Positions 12,191 through 25,409 of a stretch of 64,000 nt of DNA are shown here, in pieces. A model generated the notes under the pieces. It ran no database searches. It saw only the letters and a program-made list of their open reading frames with translations, and was not told the origin of the DNA. Position 1 is the first letter of the stretch. The number at the start of each line of letters is the position of its first letter. A program made the position numbers and the translations under genes. This stretch comes from Hydractinia symbiolongicarpus (taxonomy: Eukaryota > Cnidaria > Hydrozoa > Anthoathecata > Hydractiniidae), in assembly GCF_029227915.1 (NCBI RefSeq), contig NC_079882.1:15016501-15080500 (forward strand). Direction: 5' to 3'.

Positions 12191-15100
12191 ATGGCCTTTT
12201 GCAGTCTAATAAAGGCCTCACACGTAAATCACGTGGCTCCATTTGCCTGTGCAGGTTACCATTGGACTATTCCTTCCAGTCGCAATGCGCTACCACGTCC
12301 CAAGTTGTTTTCATTAGCGCCGTTGCCTTACAACACTCCTAACTACGTGCACAGTCCTATAAATGCTATATTATGGCCTTTTGCAGTCTAATGAAGGCCT
12401 CACACGTAAATCACGTGGTTTCATCTGTCTGCACAGGTTACCATTGGCCTAGTCCTTCCAGTCTCAATGCGCTACAATGTCCCAAGTTGTTTTCATTGGC
12501 GAAGTTGCCTTAGAACACTCTTAACTACGTGCACAGTCCTATAAAGGCTGTAATATGGCCTTTTACAGTCTAATAAAGACCTCACATGTAAAACACGTGG
12601 TTTAACCTGCTTGCGCAGGTTACCATTGGACTATTCCTTCCATTCTCAATGCGCTACAACGTCTCAAGTCGTTTTCATTACCGCTGTTGCCTTACAACAC
12701 TCTTAACTACGTGCACAGTCCTATAAAGGCTGTAATATGGCCTTTTGCAGTCTAATAAAGGCCTCACACGTAAATCACGTGGTTTCACCGGTCTGCGCAG
12801 GTTACCATTGACCTAGTCCTTCCAGTCTCAATGCGCTACAACGTCCCAAGTCGTTTTCATTAGCGCCGTTGCCTTACAACACTCTTAACTACGTGCACAG
12901 TCCTATAAAGGCTGTAATATGGAATTTTGCAGTCTAATAAAGGCCTCACACGTAAATCACGTGGTTCAATTTGCCTGTGAAGTTTACCATTGGACTATTC
13001 CTTCCAGTCTCAATGCGCTACAACGTCCCAAGTTGTTTTCATTAGCGCCGTTGCCTTACAACACTCTTAACTACGTGCACAGTCCTATAAAGGCTGTAAT
13101 ATGGGCTCTTGGAGTCTAATAAAGGCCTCACACGTAAATCACGTGGTTTCACCCGTCTCCACAGGTTACCATTGGCCTAGTCCTTCCAGTCTCAATGCGC
13201 TACAACGTCCCAAGTCGTTTTCATTGGCGAAGTTGCCTTAGAACACTCTTAACTACGTGCACAGTCCTATAAAATCTGTAATATGGCCTTTTGCAGTCTA
13301 ATGAAAGGCCTCACACGTAAAACACGTGGTTTCACCTGCCTGCGCAGGTTACCATTGGACTAATCGATCCAATCTCAATGTGCTACAACGTCCCAAGTTA
13401 TTTTCATTGGCGAAGTTGCCTTAGAACACTCTTAACTACGTGCACAGTCCTATAAAGGCTGTAATATGGCCTTTTGCAGTCTATTAAAGGCCTCACACGT
13501 AAATCACGTGGTTCTATTTGCCTGTGCAGGGTACCATTGGACTATTCCTTCCAGTCTCAATGCGCTACAACGTCCCAAGTCGTTTTCATTTGCGCCGTTG
13601 CGTTACAACACTCTTAACTACGTGCACAATCCTATAAAGGCTGTAATATGGCATTTTGCAGTCTAATAAAGGCCTCACACGTAAATCACGTGGTTCCATT
13701 TGCCTGTGCAGGTTACCATTGGACTACTCCTTCCAGTCTCAATGCGCTACAACGTCCCAAGTCGTTTTCATTTGCGCCGTTGCGTTATAACACTCTTAAC
13801 TACGTGCACAGTCCTATAAAGGCTGTAATATGGCCTTTTGCAGTCTAATAAAGGCCTCACACGTAAATCACGTGGTTCCATTTGCCTGTGCAGGTTACCA
13901 TTGGACTATTCCTTCCAGTCTCAATGCGCTACAACCTCCCAAGTTGTTTTCATTAGCGCCGTTGTCTTAAAATACTCTAAACTACGTGCACAATCCTATG
14001 AAGGCTGTAATATGGCCTTGTGCAATCTGATAAAGGCCTCACACGTAAATCACGTGGTTTCACCTGTCTGCGCGGGTTACCATTGGCTTAGTCCTTCCCG
14101 TCCCAATGCGCTACAACGTTCCAAGTTGTTTTCATTGGCAAAGTTGCCTTAGAACACTCTTACCAACGTGCACAGTCCTATAAAAGCTTTAATATGGCCT
14201 TTTGCAGTCTATTAAAGGCTTCCCACGTAAGTCACGTGGTTTAACCTGCTTGCGCAGGTTACCATTGGACTAATCGTTCCAGTCTTAATGCGCTACAACG
14301 TCCCAAGTCGTTTTCATTTGCGCCGTTGCGTTACAACACTCTTAACTACGTGCACAGTCCTATAAAGGCTGTAATATGGCCTTTTGCAGTCTAATAAAGG
14401 CCTCACACGTAAATCACGTGGTTCCATTTGCCTGTGCAGGTTACCATTGGACTATTCCTTCCTGTCTCAATGTGCTACAACCTCCCAAGTTGTTTTCATT
14501 AGCGCCGTTGTCTTAAAATACTCTAAACTACGTGCACAATCCTATGAAGGCTGTAATATGGCCTTGTGCAATCTGATAAAGGCCTCACACGTAAATCACG
14601 TGGTTTCACCTGTCTGCGCGGGTTACCATTGGCTTAGTCCTTCCCGTCCCAATGCGCTACAACGTTCCAAGTTGTTTTCATTGGCAAAGTTGCCTTAGAA
14701 CACTCTTACCAACGTGCACAGTCCTATAAAAGCTTTAATATGGCCTTTTGCAGTCTAATAAAGGCTTCCCACGTAAGTCACGTGGTTTAACCTGCTTGCG
14801 CAGGTTACCATTGGACTAATCGTTCCAGTCTTAATGCGCTACAACGTCCCAAGTTGTTTTCATTGGCGAAGTTGCCTTAGAACACTCTTAAGTACGTGCA
14901 CAGTTCTATAAAGGCTGTAATATGGCCTTTTGCAGTCAAATAAAGGCCTCACACGTAAATCACGTGGTTCCATTTCCCTGTGCAGGTTACCATTGGACTA
15001 TTCCTTCCCGTCTCAATGCGCTACAACCTCCCAAGTTGTTTTCATTAGCGCCGTTGCCTTAAGACACTAATAAATACGTGCACAGTCCTATAAAGGCTGT

Positions 15101-15300
15101 AATATGGCCTTTTGCAGTCCAATAAAGGCCTCACACGTGAATCACGTGGTTTCACCTGTCTGCGCAGGTTACCATTGGACTATTCCTTCACGTCTCAATG
15201 CGCTACAACGTCCCAAGTCGCTTTCATTGGCGAAGTTGCCTTAGAACACTCTTAAGTACGTGCACAGTTCTATAAAGGCTGTAATATGGCCTTTTGCAGT
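12191..15300. repeat. 2,549-bp 14-mer HOR, copy 1 (with flank)
   Basis: The duplicated part runs from about 12,750 to about 15,300. Monomers at 12919, 13101, 13283, 13466, 13648, 13830 and so on match those at 15468, 15650, 15832, 16015, 16197 and 16379. Rare shared states are GTGGTTCAATTTGCC at 12960/15509, CTAATCGATCC near 13363/15912 and GGACTACTCC near 13722/16271. The monomer at 12919 carries GGAGTCTAATAAAG at its end (13111), a private change. 2,549 equals 14 monomers plus one base. Confidence 0.88.
13830..15285. repeat. 8-mer (1,456 bp), member 1 of 4
   Basis: This ordered set of eight monomers is marked by TTGTCTTAAAATAC, CTTGTGCAATCTG, the dyad-rich class, then the same trio again (with CTGTCTCAATG), CAGTCAAATAAAGG with TTCCCTGTGCAGG, and CAGTCCAATAAAGG with CACGTGAATCACG. 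It lies inside the 14-mer copy 1. The first dyad-rich monomer in it has CAGTCTATTAAAGG and TTTGCGCCGTTGCG in its back half, itself a chimera. Confidence 0.87.
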
Positions 15301-17849
15301 CAAATAAAGGCCTCACACGTAAATCACGTGGTTTCACCGGTCTGTGCAGGTTACCATTGACCTAGTCCTTCCAGTCTCAATGCGCTACAACGTCCCAAGT
15401 CGTTTTCATTAGCGCCGTTGCCTTACAACACTCTTAACTACGTGCACAGTCCTATAAAGGCTGTAATATGGAATTTTGCAGTCTAATAAAGGCCTCACAC
15501 GTAAATCACGTGGTTCAATTTGCCTGTGAAGTTTACCATTGGACTATTCCTTCCAGTCTCAATGCGCTACAACGTCCCAAGTTGTTTTCATTAGCGCCGT
15601 TGCCTTACAACACTCTTAACTACGTGCACAGTCCTATAAAGGCTGTAATATGGGCTCTTGCAGTCTAATAAAGGCCTCACACGTAAATCACGTGGTTTCA
15701 CCCGTCTCCACAGGTTACCATTGGCCTAGTCCTTCCAGTCTCAATGCGCTACAACGTCCCAAGTCGTTTTCATTGGCGAAGTTGCCTTAGAACACTCTTA
15801 ACTACGTGCACAGTCCTATAAAATCTGTAATATGGCCTTTTGCAGTCTAATGAAAGGCCTCACACGTAAAACACGTGGTTTCACCTGCCTGCGCAGGTTA
15901 CCATTGGACTAATCGATCCAATCTCAATGTGCTACAACGTCCCAAGTTATTTTCATTGGCGAAGTTGCCTTAGAACACTCTTAACTACGTGCACAGTCCT
16001 ATAAAGGCTGTAATATGGCCTTTTGCAGTCTATTAAAGGCCTCACACGTAAATCACGTGGTTCTATTTGCCTGTGCAGGGTACCATTGGACTATTCCTTC
16101 CAGTCTCAATGCGCTACAACGTCCCAAGTCGTTTTCATTTGCGCCGTTGCGTTACAACACTCTTAACTACGTGCACAATCCTATAAAGGCTGTAATATGG
16201 CATTTTGCAGTCTAATAAAGGCCTCACACGTAAATCACGTGGTTCCATTTGCCTGTGCAGGTTACCATTGGACTACTCCTTCCAGTCTCAATGCGCTACA
16301 ACGTCCCAAGTCGTTTTCATTTGCGCCGTTGCGTTATAACACTCTTAACTACGTGCACAGTCCTATAAAGGCTGTAATATGGCCTTTTGCAGTCTAATAA
16401 AGGCCTCACACGTAAATCACGTGGTTCCATTTGCCTGTGCAGGTTACCATTGGACTATTCCTTCCAGTCTCAATGCGCTACAACCTCCCAAGTTGTTTTC
16501 ATTAGCGCCGTTGTCTTAAAATACTCTAAACTACGTGCACAATCCTATGAAGGCTGTAATATGGCCTTGTGCAATCTGATAAAGGCCTCACACGTAAATC
16601 ACGTGGTTTCACCTGTCTGCGCGGGTTACCATTGGCTTAGTCCTTCCCGTCCCAATGCGCTACAACGTTCCAAGTTGTTTTCATTGGCAAAGTTGCCTTA
16701 GAACACTCTTACCAACGTGCACAGTCCTATAAAAGCTTTAATATGGCCTTTTGCAGTCTATTAAAGGCTTCCCACGTAAGTCACGTGGTTTAACCTGCTT
16801 GCGCAGGTTACCATTGGACTAATCGTTCCAGTCTTAATGCGCTACAACGTCCCAAGTCGTTTTCATTTGCGCCGTTGCGTTACAACACTCTTAACTACGT
16901 GCACAGTCCTATAAAGGCTGTAATATGGCCTTTTGCAGTCTAATAAAGGCCTCACACGTAAATCACGTGGTTCCATTTGCCTGTGCAGGTTACCATTGGA
17001 CTATTCCTTCCTGTCTCAATGTGCTACAACCTCCCAAGTTGTTTTCATTAGCGCCGTTGTCTTAAAATACTCTAAACTACGTGCACAATCCTATGAAGGC
17101 TGTAATATGGCCTTGTGCAATCTGATAAAGGCCTCACACGTAAATCACGTGGTTTCACCTGTCTGCGCGGGTTACCATTGGCTTAGTCCTTCCCGTCCCA
17201 ATGCGCTACAACGTTCCAAGTTGTTTTCATTGGCAAAGTTGCCTTAGAACACTCTTACCAACGTGCACAGTCCTATAAAAGCTTTAATATGGCCTTTTGC
17301 AGTCTAATAAAGGCTTCCCACGTAAGTCACGTGGTTTAACCTGCTTGCGCAGGTTACCATTGGACTAATCGTTCCAGTCTTAATGCGCTACAACGTCCCA
17401 AGTTGTTTTCATTGGCGAAGTTGCCTTAGAACACTCTTAAGTACGTGCACAGTTCTATAAAGGCTGTAATATGGCCTTTTGCAGTCAAATAAAGGCCTCA
17501 CACGTAAATCACGTGGTTCCATTTCCCTGTGCAGGTTACCATTGGACTATTCCTTCCCGTCTCAATGCGCTACAACCTCCCAAGTTGTTTTCATTAGCGC
17601 CGTTGCCTTAAGACACTAATAAATACGTGCACAGTCCTATAAAGGCTGTAATATGGCCTTTTGCAGTCCAATAAAGGCCTCACACGTGAATCACGTGGTT
17701 TCACCTGTCTGCGCAGGTTACCATTGGACTATTCCTTCACGTCTCAATGCGCTACAACGTCCCAAGTCGCTTTCATTGGCGAAGTTGCCTTAGAACACTC
17801 TTAAGTACGTGCACAGTTCTATAAAGGCTGTAATATGGCCTTTTGCAGT
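15301..17849. repeat. 2,549-bp 14-mer HOR, copy 2
   Basis: Copy 2 starts inside the chimeric monomer at 15286. Its front has CAGTCAAATAAAGG like the monomer at 17835, while its back has CCGGTCTGTGCAGG and CCATTGACCTAG like the one at 12737. Copy 2 is nearly base-for-base equal to copy 1 by eye. It contains one copy of the 8-mer at 16379-17834. Confidence 0.87.
16379..17834. repeat. 8-mer (1,456 bp), member 2 of 4
   Basis: The order of eight monomers is the same as in 13830-15285, offset 2,549 bp, and the rare state AAGACACTAATAAATACG appears in the seventh monomer of each. It is followed by a two-monomer unit at 17835-18198 (CAGTCAAATAAAGG, then CAGTCCAATAAAGG) before the next 8-mer starts. 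Confidence 0.88.
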
Positions 17850-18198
17850 CAAATAAAGGCCTCACACGTAAATCACGTGGTTCCATTTGCCTGTGTAGGT
17901 TACCATTGGACTATTCCTTCCCGTCTCAATGCGCTACAACCTCCCAAGTTGTTTTCATTAGCGCCGTTGCCTTACAACACTAATAACTACGTGCACAGTC
18001 CTATAAAGGCTGTAATATGGCCTTTTGCAGTCCAATAAAGGCCTCACACGTAAATCACGTGGTTTCACCTGTCTGCGCAGGTTACCATTGGACTATTCCT
18101 TCACGTCTCAATGTGCTACAACGTCCCAAGTTGCTTTCATTGGCCAAGTTGCCTTACAACACTCTTAACTACGTGCACAGTCCTATAAAGGCTGTAAT

Positions 18199-19654
18199 AT
18201 GGCCTTTTGCAGTCTAATAAAGGCCTCACACGTAAATCACGTGGTTCCATTTGCCTGTGCAGGTTACCATTGGACTATTCCTTCCAGTCTCAATGCGCTA
18301 CAACCTCCCAAGTTGTTTTCATTAGCGCCGTTGTCTTAAAATACTCTAAACTACGTGCACAATCCTATGAAGGCTGTAATATGGCCTTGTGCAATCTGAT
18401 AAAGGCCTCACACGTAAATCACGTGGTTTCACCTGTCTGCGCGGGTTACCATTGGCTTAGTCCTTCCCGTCCCAATGCGCTACAACGTTCCAAGTTGTTT
18501 TCATTGGCAAAGTTGCCTTAGAACACTCTTACCAACGTGCACAGTCCTATAAAAGCTTTAATATGGCCTTTTGCAGTCTATTAAAGGCTTCCCACGTAAG
18601 TCACGTGGTTTAACCTGCTTGCGCAGGTTACCATTGGACTAATCGTTCCAGTCTTAATGCGCTACAACGTCCCAAGTCGTTTTCATTTGCGCCGTTGCGT
18701 TACAACACTCTTAACTACGTGCACAGTCCTATAAAGGCTGTAATATGGCCTTTTGCAGTCTAATAAAGGCCTCACACGTAAATCACGTGGTTCCATTTGC
18801 CTGTGCAGGTTACCATTGGACTATTCCTTCCTGTCTCAATGCGCTACAACCTCCCAAGTTGTTTTCATTAGCGCCGTTGTCTTAAAATACTCTAAACTAC
18901 GTGCACAATCCTATGAAGGCTGTAATATGGCCTTGTGCAATCTGATAAAGGCCTCACACGTAAATCACGTGGTTTCACCTGTCTGCGCGGGTTACCATTG
19001 GCTTAGTCCTTCCCGTCCCAATGCGCTACAACGTTCCAAGTTGTTTTCATTGGCAAAGTTGCCTTAGAACACTCTTACCAACGTGCACAGTCCTATAAAA
19101 GCTTTAATATGGCCTTTTGCAGTCTAATAAAGGCTTCCCACGTAAGTCACGTGGTTTAACCTGCTTGCGCAGGTTACCATTGGACTAATCGTTCCAGTCT
19201 TAATGCGCTACAACGTCCCAAGTTGTTTTCATTGGCGAAGTTGCCTTAGAACACTCTTAAGTACGTGCACAGTTCTATAAAGGCTGTAATATGGCCTTTT
19301 GCAGTCAAATAAAGGCCTCACACGTAAATCACGTGGTTCCATTTCCCTGTGCAGGTTACCATTGGACTATTCCTTCCCGTCTCAATGCGCTACAACCTCC
19401 CAAGTTGTTTTCATTAGCGCCGTTGCCTTAAGACACTAATAAATACGTGCACAGTCCTATAAAGGCTGTAATATGGCCTTTTGCAGTCCAATAAAGGCCT
19501 CACACGTGAATCACGTGGTTTCACCTGTCTGCGCAGGTTACCATTGGACTATTCCTTCACGTCTCAATGCGCTACAACGTCCCAAGTCACTTTCATTGGC
19601 GAAGTTGCCTTAGAACACTCTTAAGTACGTGCACAGTCCTATAAAGGCTGTAAT
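18199..19654. repeat. 8-mer (1,456 bp), member 3 of 4
   Basis: This lies 1,820 bp (10 monomers) from member 2 and directly abuts member 4. It shares AAGTCACTTTC with member 4, where members 1 and 2 have AAGTCGCTTTC, so members 3 and 4 are the youngest pair. The junction at about 19,630-19,645 has CACAGTCCTATAAAGG where member 4 ends CACAGTTCTATAAAGG, which places the exchange point. Confidence 0.9.
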
Positions 19655-21110
19655 ATGGCCTTTTGCAGTCTAATAAAGGCCTCACACGTAAATCACGTGG
19701 TTCCATTTGCCTGTGCAGGTTACCATTGGACTATTCCTTCCAGTCTCAATGCGCTACAACCTCCCAAGTTGTTTTCATTAGCGCCGTTGTCTTAAAATAC
19801 TCTAAACTACGTGCACAATCCTATGAAGGCTGTAATATGGCCTTGTGCAATCTGATAAAGGCCTCACACGTAAATCACGTGGTTTCACCTGTCTGCGCGG
19901 GTTACCATTGGCTTAGTCCTTCCCGTCCCAATGCGCTACAACGTTCCAAGTTGTTTTCATTGGCAAAGTTGCCTTAGAACACTCTTACCAACGTGCACAG
20001 TCCTATAAAAGCTTTAATATGGCCTTTTGCAGTCTATTAAAGGCTTCCCACGTAAGTCACGTGGTTTAACCTGCTTGCGCAGGTTACCATTGGACTAATC
20101 GTTCCAGTCTTAATGCGCTACAACGTCCCAAGTCGTTTTCATTTGCGCCGTTGCGTTACAACACTCTTAACTACGTGCACAGTCCTATAAAGGCTGTAAT
20201 ATGGCCTTTTGCAGTCTAATAAAGGCCTCACACGTAAATCACGTGGTTCCATTTGCCTGTGCAGGTTACCATTGGACTATTCCTTCCTGTCTCAATGCGC
20301 TACAACCTCCCAAGTTGTTTTCATTAGCGCCGTTGTCTTAAAATACTCTAAACTACGTGCACAATCCTATGAAGGCTGTAATATGGCCTTGTGCAATCTG
20401 ATAAAGGCCTCACACGTAAATCACGTGGTTTCACCTGTCTGCGCGGGTTACCATTGGCTTAGTCCTTCCCGTCCCAATGCGCTACAACGTTCCAAGTTGT
20501 TTTCATTGGCAAAGTTGCCTTAGAACACTCTTACCAACGTGCACAGTCCTATAAAAGCTTTAATATGGCCTTTTGCAGTCTAATAAAGGCTTCCCACGTA
20601 AGTCACGTGGTTTAACCTGCTTGCGCAGGTTACCATTGGACTAATCGTTCCAGTCTTAATGCGCTACAACGTCCCAAGTTGTTTTCATTGGCGAAGTTGC
20701 CTTAGAACACTCTTAAGTACGTGCACAGTTCTATAAAGGCTGTAATATGGCCTTTTGCAGTCAAATAAAGGCCTCACACGTAAATCACGTGGTTCCATTT
20801 CCCTGTGCAGGTTACCATTGGACTATTCCTTCCCGTCTCAATGCGCTACAACCTCCCAAGTTGTTTTCATTAGCGCCGTTGCCTTAAGACACTAATAAAT
20901 ACGTGCACAGTCCTATAAAGGCTGTAATATGGCCTTTTGCAGTCCAATAAAGGCCTCACACGTGAATCACGTGGTTTCACCTGTCTGCGCAGGTTACCAT
21001 TGGACTATTCCTTCACGTCTCAATGCGCTACAACGTCCCAAGTCACTTTCATTGGCGAAGTTGCCTTAGAACACTCTTAAGTACGTGCACAGTTCTATAA
21101 AGGCTGTAAT
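19655..21110. repeat. 8-mer (1,456 bp), member 4 of 4
   Basis: This is a direct tandem duplicate of 18199-19654 with no spacer. It is followed by the dimer 21111-21474, which matches the dimer 17835-18198 at 3,276 bp (18 monomers exactly). The arrangement dimer, 8-mer, 8-mer, dimer shows the 8-mer was doubled between two dimers. Confidence 0.9.
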
Positions 21111-23113
21111 ATGGCCTTTTGCAGTCAAATAAAGGCCTCACACGTAAATCACGTGGTTCCATTTGCCTGTGTAGGTTACCATTGGACTATTCCTTCCCGT
21201 CTCAATGCGCTACAACCTCCCAAGTTGTTTTCATTAGCGCCGTTGCCTTACAACACTAATAACTACGTGCACAGTCCTATAAAGGCTGTAATATGGCCTT
21301 TTGCAGTCCAATAAAGGCCTCACACGTAAATCACGTGGTTTCACCTGTCTGCGCAGGTTACCATTGGACTATTCCTTCACGTCTCAATGTGCTACAACGT
21401 CCCAAGTTGCTTTCATTGGCCAAGTTGCCTTACAACACTCTTAACTACGTGCACAGTCCTATAAAGGCTGTAATATGGCATTTTGCAGTCTAATAAAGGC
21501 CTCACACGTAAATCACGTGGTTTCACCCGTCTCCACAGGTTACCATTGGCCTAGTCCTTCCAGTCTCAATGCGCTACAACGTCCCAAGTCGTTTTCATTG
21601 GCAAAGTTGCCTTAGAACACTCTTAACTACGTGCACAGTCCTATAAAATCTGTAATATGGCCTTTTGCAGTCTAATGAAAGGCCTCACACGTAAAACACG
21701 TGGTTTCACCTGCCTGCGCAGGTTACCATTGGACTAATCGTTCCAATCTCAATGTGCTACAACGTCCCAAGTTGTTTTCATTGGCGAAGTTGCCTTAGAA
21801 CACTCTTAACTACGTGCACAGTCCTATAAAGGCTGTAATATGGCCTTTTGCAGTCTGTTAAAGGCCTCACACGTAAATCACATGGTTCCATTTGCCTGTG
21901 CAGGTTACCATTGGGCTATTCCTTCCAGTCTCAATGCGCTACAACGTCCCAAGTCGTTTTCATTTGCGCCGTTGCGTTACAACACTCTTAACTACGTGCA
22001 CAATCCTATAAAGGCTGTACTATGGCCTTTTGCAGTCTAATAAAGGCCTCACACGTAAATCACGTGGTTCCATATGCCTGTGCAGGTTACCATTGGACTA
22101 TTCCTTCCAGTCTCAATGCGCTACCACGTCCCAAGTCGTTTTCATTAGCGCCGTTGCGTTACAACACTCTTAACTACGTGCACAGTCCTATAAAGGCTGT
22201 AATATGGCCTTTTGCAGTCTAATAAAGGCCTCACACGTAAATCACGTGGTTCCATTTGCCTGTGCAGGTTACCATTGGACTATTCCTTCCAGTCTCAATG
22301 CACTACAACCTCCCAAGTTGTTTTCATTAGCGCCGTTGTCTTACAATACTCTAAACTACGTGCACAGTCCTATGAAGGCTGTAATATGGCCGTGTGCAAT
22401 CTGATAAAGGCCTCACACGTAAATCACGTGGTTTCACCTGTCTGCGCGGGTTACCATTGGTTTAGTCCTTCCCGTCTCAATGCGCTACAACGTTCCAAGT
22501 TGTTTTCATTGGCGAAGTTGCCTTAGAACACTCTTACCAACGTGCACAGTCCTATAAAGGCTTTAATATGGCCTTTTGCAGTCTAATAAAGGCTTCCGAC
22601 GTAAGTCACGTGGTTTAACCTGCTTGCGCAGGTTACCATTGGACTAATCGTTCCAGTCTTAATGCGCTACAACTTCCCAAGTTGTTTTCATTGGCGAAGT
22701 TGCCTTAGAACACTCTTAAGTACGTGCACAGTGCTATAAAGGCTGTAATATGGCCTTTTGCAGTCAAATAAAGGCCTCACACGTAAATCACGTTGTTCCA
22801 TTTGCCTGTGCAGGTTACCATTGGACTATTCCCTCCCGTCTAAATGCGCTACAACCTCCCAAGTTGTTTTCATTAGCGCCGTTGCCTTACAACACTAATA
22901 ACTACGTGCACAGTCCTATAAAGGCTGTAATATGGCCTTTTGCAGTCCAATAAAGGCCTCACACGTAAATCACGCGGTTTCACCTGTCTGCGCAGGTTAC
23001 CATTGGACTATTCCTTCACGTCTCAATGCGCTACAACGTCCCAAGTCGCTTTCATTGGCGAAGTTGCCTTAGAACACTCTTAAGTACGTGCACAGTTCTA
23101 TAAAGGCTGTAAT
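21111..23113. repeat. 2,003-bp 11-mer HOR, copy 1
   Basis: Monomers at 21111, 21293, 21475, 21657 and 21840 match those at 23114, 23296, 23478, 23660 and 23843. Shared rare states are ATGGCATTTTGCAG near 21475/23478, and CAGTCTGTTAAAGG with AAATCACATGGTTCC near 21852-21890 and 23855-23893. 2,003 equals 11 monomers plus one base. Copy 2 is cut short in the monomer at 23843. Confidence 0.87.
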
Positions 23114-25340
23114 ATGGCCTTTTGCAGTCAAATAAAGGCCTCACACGTAAATCACGTGGTTCCATTTGCCTGTGCAGGTTACCATTGGACTATTCCTTCC
23201 CGTCTCAATGCGCTACAACCTCCCAAGTTGTTTTCATTAGCGCCGTTGCCTTACAACACTAATAACTACGTGCACAGTCCTATAAAGGCTGTAATATGGC
23301 CTTTTGCAGTCCAATAAAGGCCTCACACGTAAATCACGTGGTTTCACCTGTCTGCGCAGGTTACCATTGGACTATTCCTTCACGTCTCAATGTGCTACAA
23401 CGTCCCAAGTTGCTTTCATTGGCCAAGCTGCCTTACAACACTCTTAACTACGTGCACAGTCCTATAAAGGCTGTAATATGGCATTTTGCAGTCTAATAAA
23501 GGCCTCACACGTAAATCACGTGGTTTCACCCGTCTCCACAGGTTACCATTGGCCTAGTCCTTCCAGTCTCAATGCGCTACAACGTCCCAAGTCGTTTTCA
23601 TTGGTAAAGTTGCCTTAGAACACTCTTAACTACGTGCACAGTCCTATAAAATCTGTAATATGGCCTTTTGCAGTCTAATGAAAGGCCTCACACGTAAAAC
23701 ACGTGGTTTCACCTGCCTGCGCAGGTTACCATTGGACTAATCGTTCCAATCTCAATGTGCTACAACGTCCCAAGTTGTTTTCATTGGCGAAGTTGCCTTA
23801 GAACACTCTTAACTACGTGCACAGTCCTATAAAGGCTGTAATATGGCCTTTTGCAGTCTGTTAAAGGCCTCACACGTAAATCACATGGTTCCATTTGCCT
23901 GTGCAGGTTACCATGGGACTATTCCTTCCAGTCTCAATGCGCTACAACCTCCCAAGTTGTTTTCATTAGCGCCGTTGTCTTACAATACTCTAAACTACGT
24001 GCACAGTCCTATGAAGGCTGTAATATGGCCGTGTGCAATCTGATAAAGGCCTCACACGTAAATCACGTGGTTTCACCTGTCTCCGCGGGTTACCATTGGT
24101 TTAGTCCTTCCCGTCTCAATGCGCTACAACGTTCCAAGTTGTTTTCATTGGCGAAGTTGCCTTAGAACACTCTTACCAACGTGCACAGTCCTATAAAGGC
24201 TTTAATATGGCCTTTTGCAGTCTAATAAAGGCTTCCCACGTAAGTCACGTGGTTTAACCTGCTTGCGCAGGTTACCATTGGACTAATCGTTCCAGTCTTA
24301 ATGCGCTACAACTTCCCAAGTTGTTTTCATTGGCGAAGTTGCCTTAGAACACTCTTAAGTACGTGCACAGTGCTATAAAGGCTGTAATATGGCCTTTTGC
24401 AGTCAAATAAAGGCCTCACACGTAAATCACGTTGTTCCATTTGCCTGTGCAGGTTACCATTGGACTATTCCCTCCCGTCTAAATGCGCTACAACCTCCCA
24501 AGTTGTTTTCATTAGCGCCGTTGCCTTACAACACTAATAACTACGTGCACAGTCCTATAAAGGCTGTAATATGGCCTTTTGCAGTCCAATAAAGGCCTCA
24601 CACGTAAATCACGCGGTTTCACCTGTCTGCGCAGGTTACCATTGGACTATTCCTTCACGTCTCAATGCGCTACAACGTCCCAAGTCGCTTTCATTTTCGA
24701 AGTTGCCTTACAACACTCTTAACTACGTGCACAGTCCTATAAAGGCTGTAATATGGCCTTTTGCAGTCTATTAAAGGCCTCACACGAAAATCACGTGGTT
24801 CCATTTGCCTGTGCAGGTTACCATTGGACTATTCCTTCCAGTTTCAATGCGCTACAACCTCCCAAGTTGTTTTCATTAGCGCCTTTGTCTTACAATACTC
24901 TAAACTACGTGCACAGTCCTATAAAGGCTGTAATATGGCCTTTTGCAATCTGATAAAGGCCTCACACGTAAATCACGTGGTTTCACCTGACTGCGCGGGT
25001 TACCATTAGCTTAGTCCTTCCCGTCTCAATGCGCTACAACGTTCCAAGTTGTTTTCATTGGCGAAGTTGCCTTAGAACACTCTTACCAACGTGCACAGTC
25101 CTATAAAGGCTTTAATATGGCCTTTTGCAGTATAATAAAGGCTTCCCACGTAAGTCACGTGGTTTAACCTGCTTGCACAGGTTACCATTGTACTAATCGT
25201 TCCAGTTTTAATGCGCTACAACGTCCCAAGTTGTTTTCATTGGCGAAGTTGCCTTAGAACACTCTTAAGTACGTGCACAGTGCTAAAAAGGCTGTAATAT
25301 GGCCTTTTGCAGTCAAATAAAGGCCTCACACATAAATCAC
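23114..25340. repeat. partial 11-mer copy 2 fused to a 1,639-bp 9-mer repeat
   Basis: The monomer at 23843 is chimeric: its front (CAGTCTGTTAAAGG, CACATGG) follows the 21840 type, but its back (CAACCTCCC, TTGTCTTACAATAC) follows the 22204 type. From there, 23.91-24.69 kb repeats 22.27-23.05 kb at 1,639 bp (9 monomers plus one). The later part, 23.95-25.33 kb, is present again at 29.96-31.34 kb at an offset of 6,009 bp. The rare ACACATAAATCACG at 25328 and 31337 supports that link. Confidence 0.83.
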
Positions 25341-25409
25341 GTGGTTTCACCGGTCTGCGCAGGTTACCATTGACCTAGTCCTTCCAGTCTCAATGCACTA
25401 CAACGTCCC

